In this document: piece by piece, positions 5,821 to 6,929 of the stretch | How positions within the stretch are numbered: the first letter of the stretch is position 1 | Layout: every line of letters starts with the position of its first letter | Assembly (NCBI GenBank): GCA_029054965.1 | Contig: JAIDEF010000243.1 | Span: 1-6,929 of the forward strand | Source: Eubacterium sp. | GTDB taxonomy: Bacteria; Bacillota; Clostridia; Oscillospirales; Acutalibacteraceae | Length of the DNA: 6,929 bases | Direction of reading: 5' to 3' | The notes under the pieces: model-generated | Told to the model about the DNA's origin: nothing | What the model saw: only the letters and a program-made list of their open reading frames with translations | Database searches by the model: none | Translations under genes and position numbers: made by a program

Positions 5821-6921
5821 TTAATTTATTACATTTTTTATACTGTTCTTTTTTATAATCAATGCAGCAATCCTGTGAAACAGCAATCCAAACAGAATTC
5901 CATAAACAGCACCGATTACATTGTTAAACAGCCTCGACCATATTGAAACGTCCATTGCTCCAAAAAAAGTAACCCCCATAGCCATTGCGCCAAGTGAATT
6001 AAACATAGCCTGCCATCTATACTGAGAACAAAATCCATTTCCGATACCGCCGATAACACCTATAAAGCTTTTTATATAATCCGGAAAAACCGTGTACATT
6101 AATGCAAACAATACACTGCCTGCAATATTTCCCATGCATCTGTTTATTGATCTTTTTGGTATATCATTAAGATTCGGAACAATTACTGACATTGTGGCGA
6201 TGCCGGCCCACATTCCTCTTTCTGCACCAATAAGCTTTGTAAATACAAGAATAGTTGCTACTGCAAGCGTTATTTTAATCTGCCAGCTTGTTCTTACTGA
6301 ACGAATATTAAATTCTTTAAATATATTTTTCAGTGTGCGCTCACAGGTTCTTTTTCTTTGCTTAATACAATAAATTGAGATTACAATAAGAGCACCTACA
6401 CCAATACAGGCAACTCTTAAAATATAAAGCTTTCCTGTTACATCATATCCATATAACAACAGATAACCGAGAACAAAAACAAACTGATTATACAAATTTA
6501 TATTATGACAGCCAAATATCACAATTCCAAAAATACAAACCAAATGAATAGGCAGTGCTGCCAAAGCAGACAAATTACCAGGCAAAAGCATTAAATTCTG
6601 CACCAAGTTTGCAAGATGCGGTCCGAACATCAAAATAATAAATACAATTGCCAGAGAAAGCACCGCGTGCGATTTTTTTAACTGCAAATCAACTAACCTG
6701 AACTGTAAAATACTAATGGTAATTATAACACCAACCATTCTGTTTTCATCCTTAAAAACAGCAGAAAAGGCAGTGACTAAAAGAATACAGAACAAAGTGT
6801 TTAAAAGCACTTTAAAAATAAAAATCGCAATATGAGAAGCCTTTTCCTTTTTATTTTTTGATTCTTTAATAAGTGATTTGAAACCAACAGCATCCAATTG
6901 TAATTCCTGATAGAATGACAT
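5821..6921 (-). CDS. FUSC-family integral membrane protein (aromatic acid exporter-like)
   Basis: Polytopic inner-membrane protein of 366 residues. The N-terminus (MSFYQELQLDAVGFKSLIKE) is a soluble amphipathic segment seen in clostridial FUSC proteins. It is followed by a first membrane block of about five or six hydrophobic segments (about 32-54, 62-78, 86-104, 121-138, 143-157, 166-186). A basic cytosolic linker (187-213, many Lys/Arg) precedes a second block (about 215-233, 237-252, 262-280, 283-297, 305-322, 332-352). The second block contains the family signature, GMWAGIATMSVIVP followed by R257, R261 and a GNIAGS motif. Relatives include fusaric acid and p-hydroxybenzoate efflux proteins, but no substrate can be inferred here. 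It is convergent to the redox operon and visibly more AT-rich. Only 8 bases upstream of the ATG are in the window, so the ribosome binding site is not visible and an upstream start cannot be excluded. Confidence 0.82.
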   Translation of the reverse strand: MSFYQELQLDAVGFKSLIKESKNKKEKASHIAIFIFKVLLNTLFCILLVTAFSAVFKDENRMVGVIITISILQFRLVDLQLKKSHAVLSLAIVFIILMFGPHLANLVQNLMLLPGNLSALAALPIHLVCIFGIVIFGCHNINLYNQFVFVLGYLLLYGYDVTGKLYILRVACIGVGALIVISIYCIKQRKRTCERTLKNIFKEFNIRSVRTSWQIKITLAVATILVFTKLIGAERGMWAGIATMSVIVPNLNDIPKRSINRCMGNIAGSVLFALMYTVFPDYIKSFIGVIGGIGNGFCSQYRWQAMFNSLGAMAMGVTFFGAMDVSIWSRLFNNVIGAVYGILFGLLFHRIAALIIKKNSIKNVIN

Positions 6922-6929
6922 AGCTAAAC

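Noticed and set aside
6092..6373. 93-codon plus-strand open frame within the FUSC gene
   Set aside because: Opposite-strand shadow of a coherent multi-pass membrane protein, with no ribosome binding site.
1..6929. CRISPR array, tRNA or rRNA genes, insertion sequence or phage attachment sites
   Set aside because: No regularly spaced repeats, tRNA-like cloverleaf, transposase motif or flanking inverted repeats were seen. Genes and short intergenic regions account for the whole window.

Overview
The window reads like a chromosome segment of an anaerobic, low-GC Gram-positive bacterium, most likely a gut-type clostridium (Oscillospiraceae/Ruminococcaceae-like). The grounds are AT-rich intergenic DNA, strong AAGGAGG-type ribosome binding sites, TTG and GTG starts, and a soluble iron-sulfur flavoprotein complex of a kind typical of strict anaerobes. 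This placement is an inference from style and gene content, not from a marker gene.

Layout. Positions 1-237 (minus) hold the N-terminal end of a membrane-anchored or secreted protein that runs off the left edge. A 111-bp divergent intergenic region follows. Positions 349-1173 (plus) encode a Cof-type HAD phosphatase. A 108-bp gap carries a near-consensus promoter. Positions 1282-5727 (plus) form a tight three-gene operon: a NuoE/HydC-like [2Fe-2S] subunit, a NuoF/HydB-like FMN/NAD subunit with a C-terminal 2x[4Fe-4S] ferredoxin, and a 736-residue chimera of a NuoG-type ferredoxin, an NfnB/GltD-type FAD/NADPH module and further [4Fe-4S] domains. A perfect 16-bp hairpin terminator closes the operon. 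Convergent to it, 5821-6921 (minus) encodes a FUSC-family integral membrane protein that reaches almost to the right edge.

How the genes work together. The three-gene operon is the main content. The first two products form the NADH/flavin core shared by electron-bifurcating hydrogenases (HydBC) and the wider Bfu family. The third lacks the hydrogenase H-cluster and the molybdopterin domain that normally follow such ferredoxin arrays, and has an NfnB-like FAD/NADPH domain instead. This architecture matches the Sporomusa-type Nfn (Stn), or NfnABC-type, transhydrogenase, which couples the NADPH, NADH and ferredoxin pools. The system is therefore not wholly new, but it is unusual. The less described points are its start site and promoter, possible operators, a possible relic of a molybdopterin-oxidoreductase Fe-S domain at the C-terminus, and two flavin modules in one complex. 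The flanking HAD and FUSC genes show no evident functional link to the complex.
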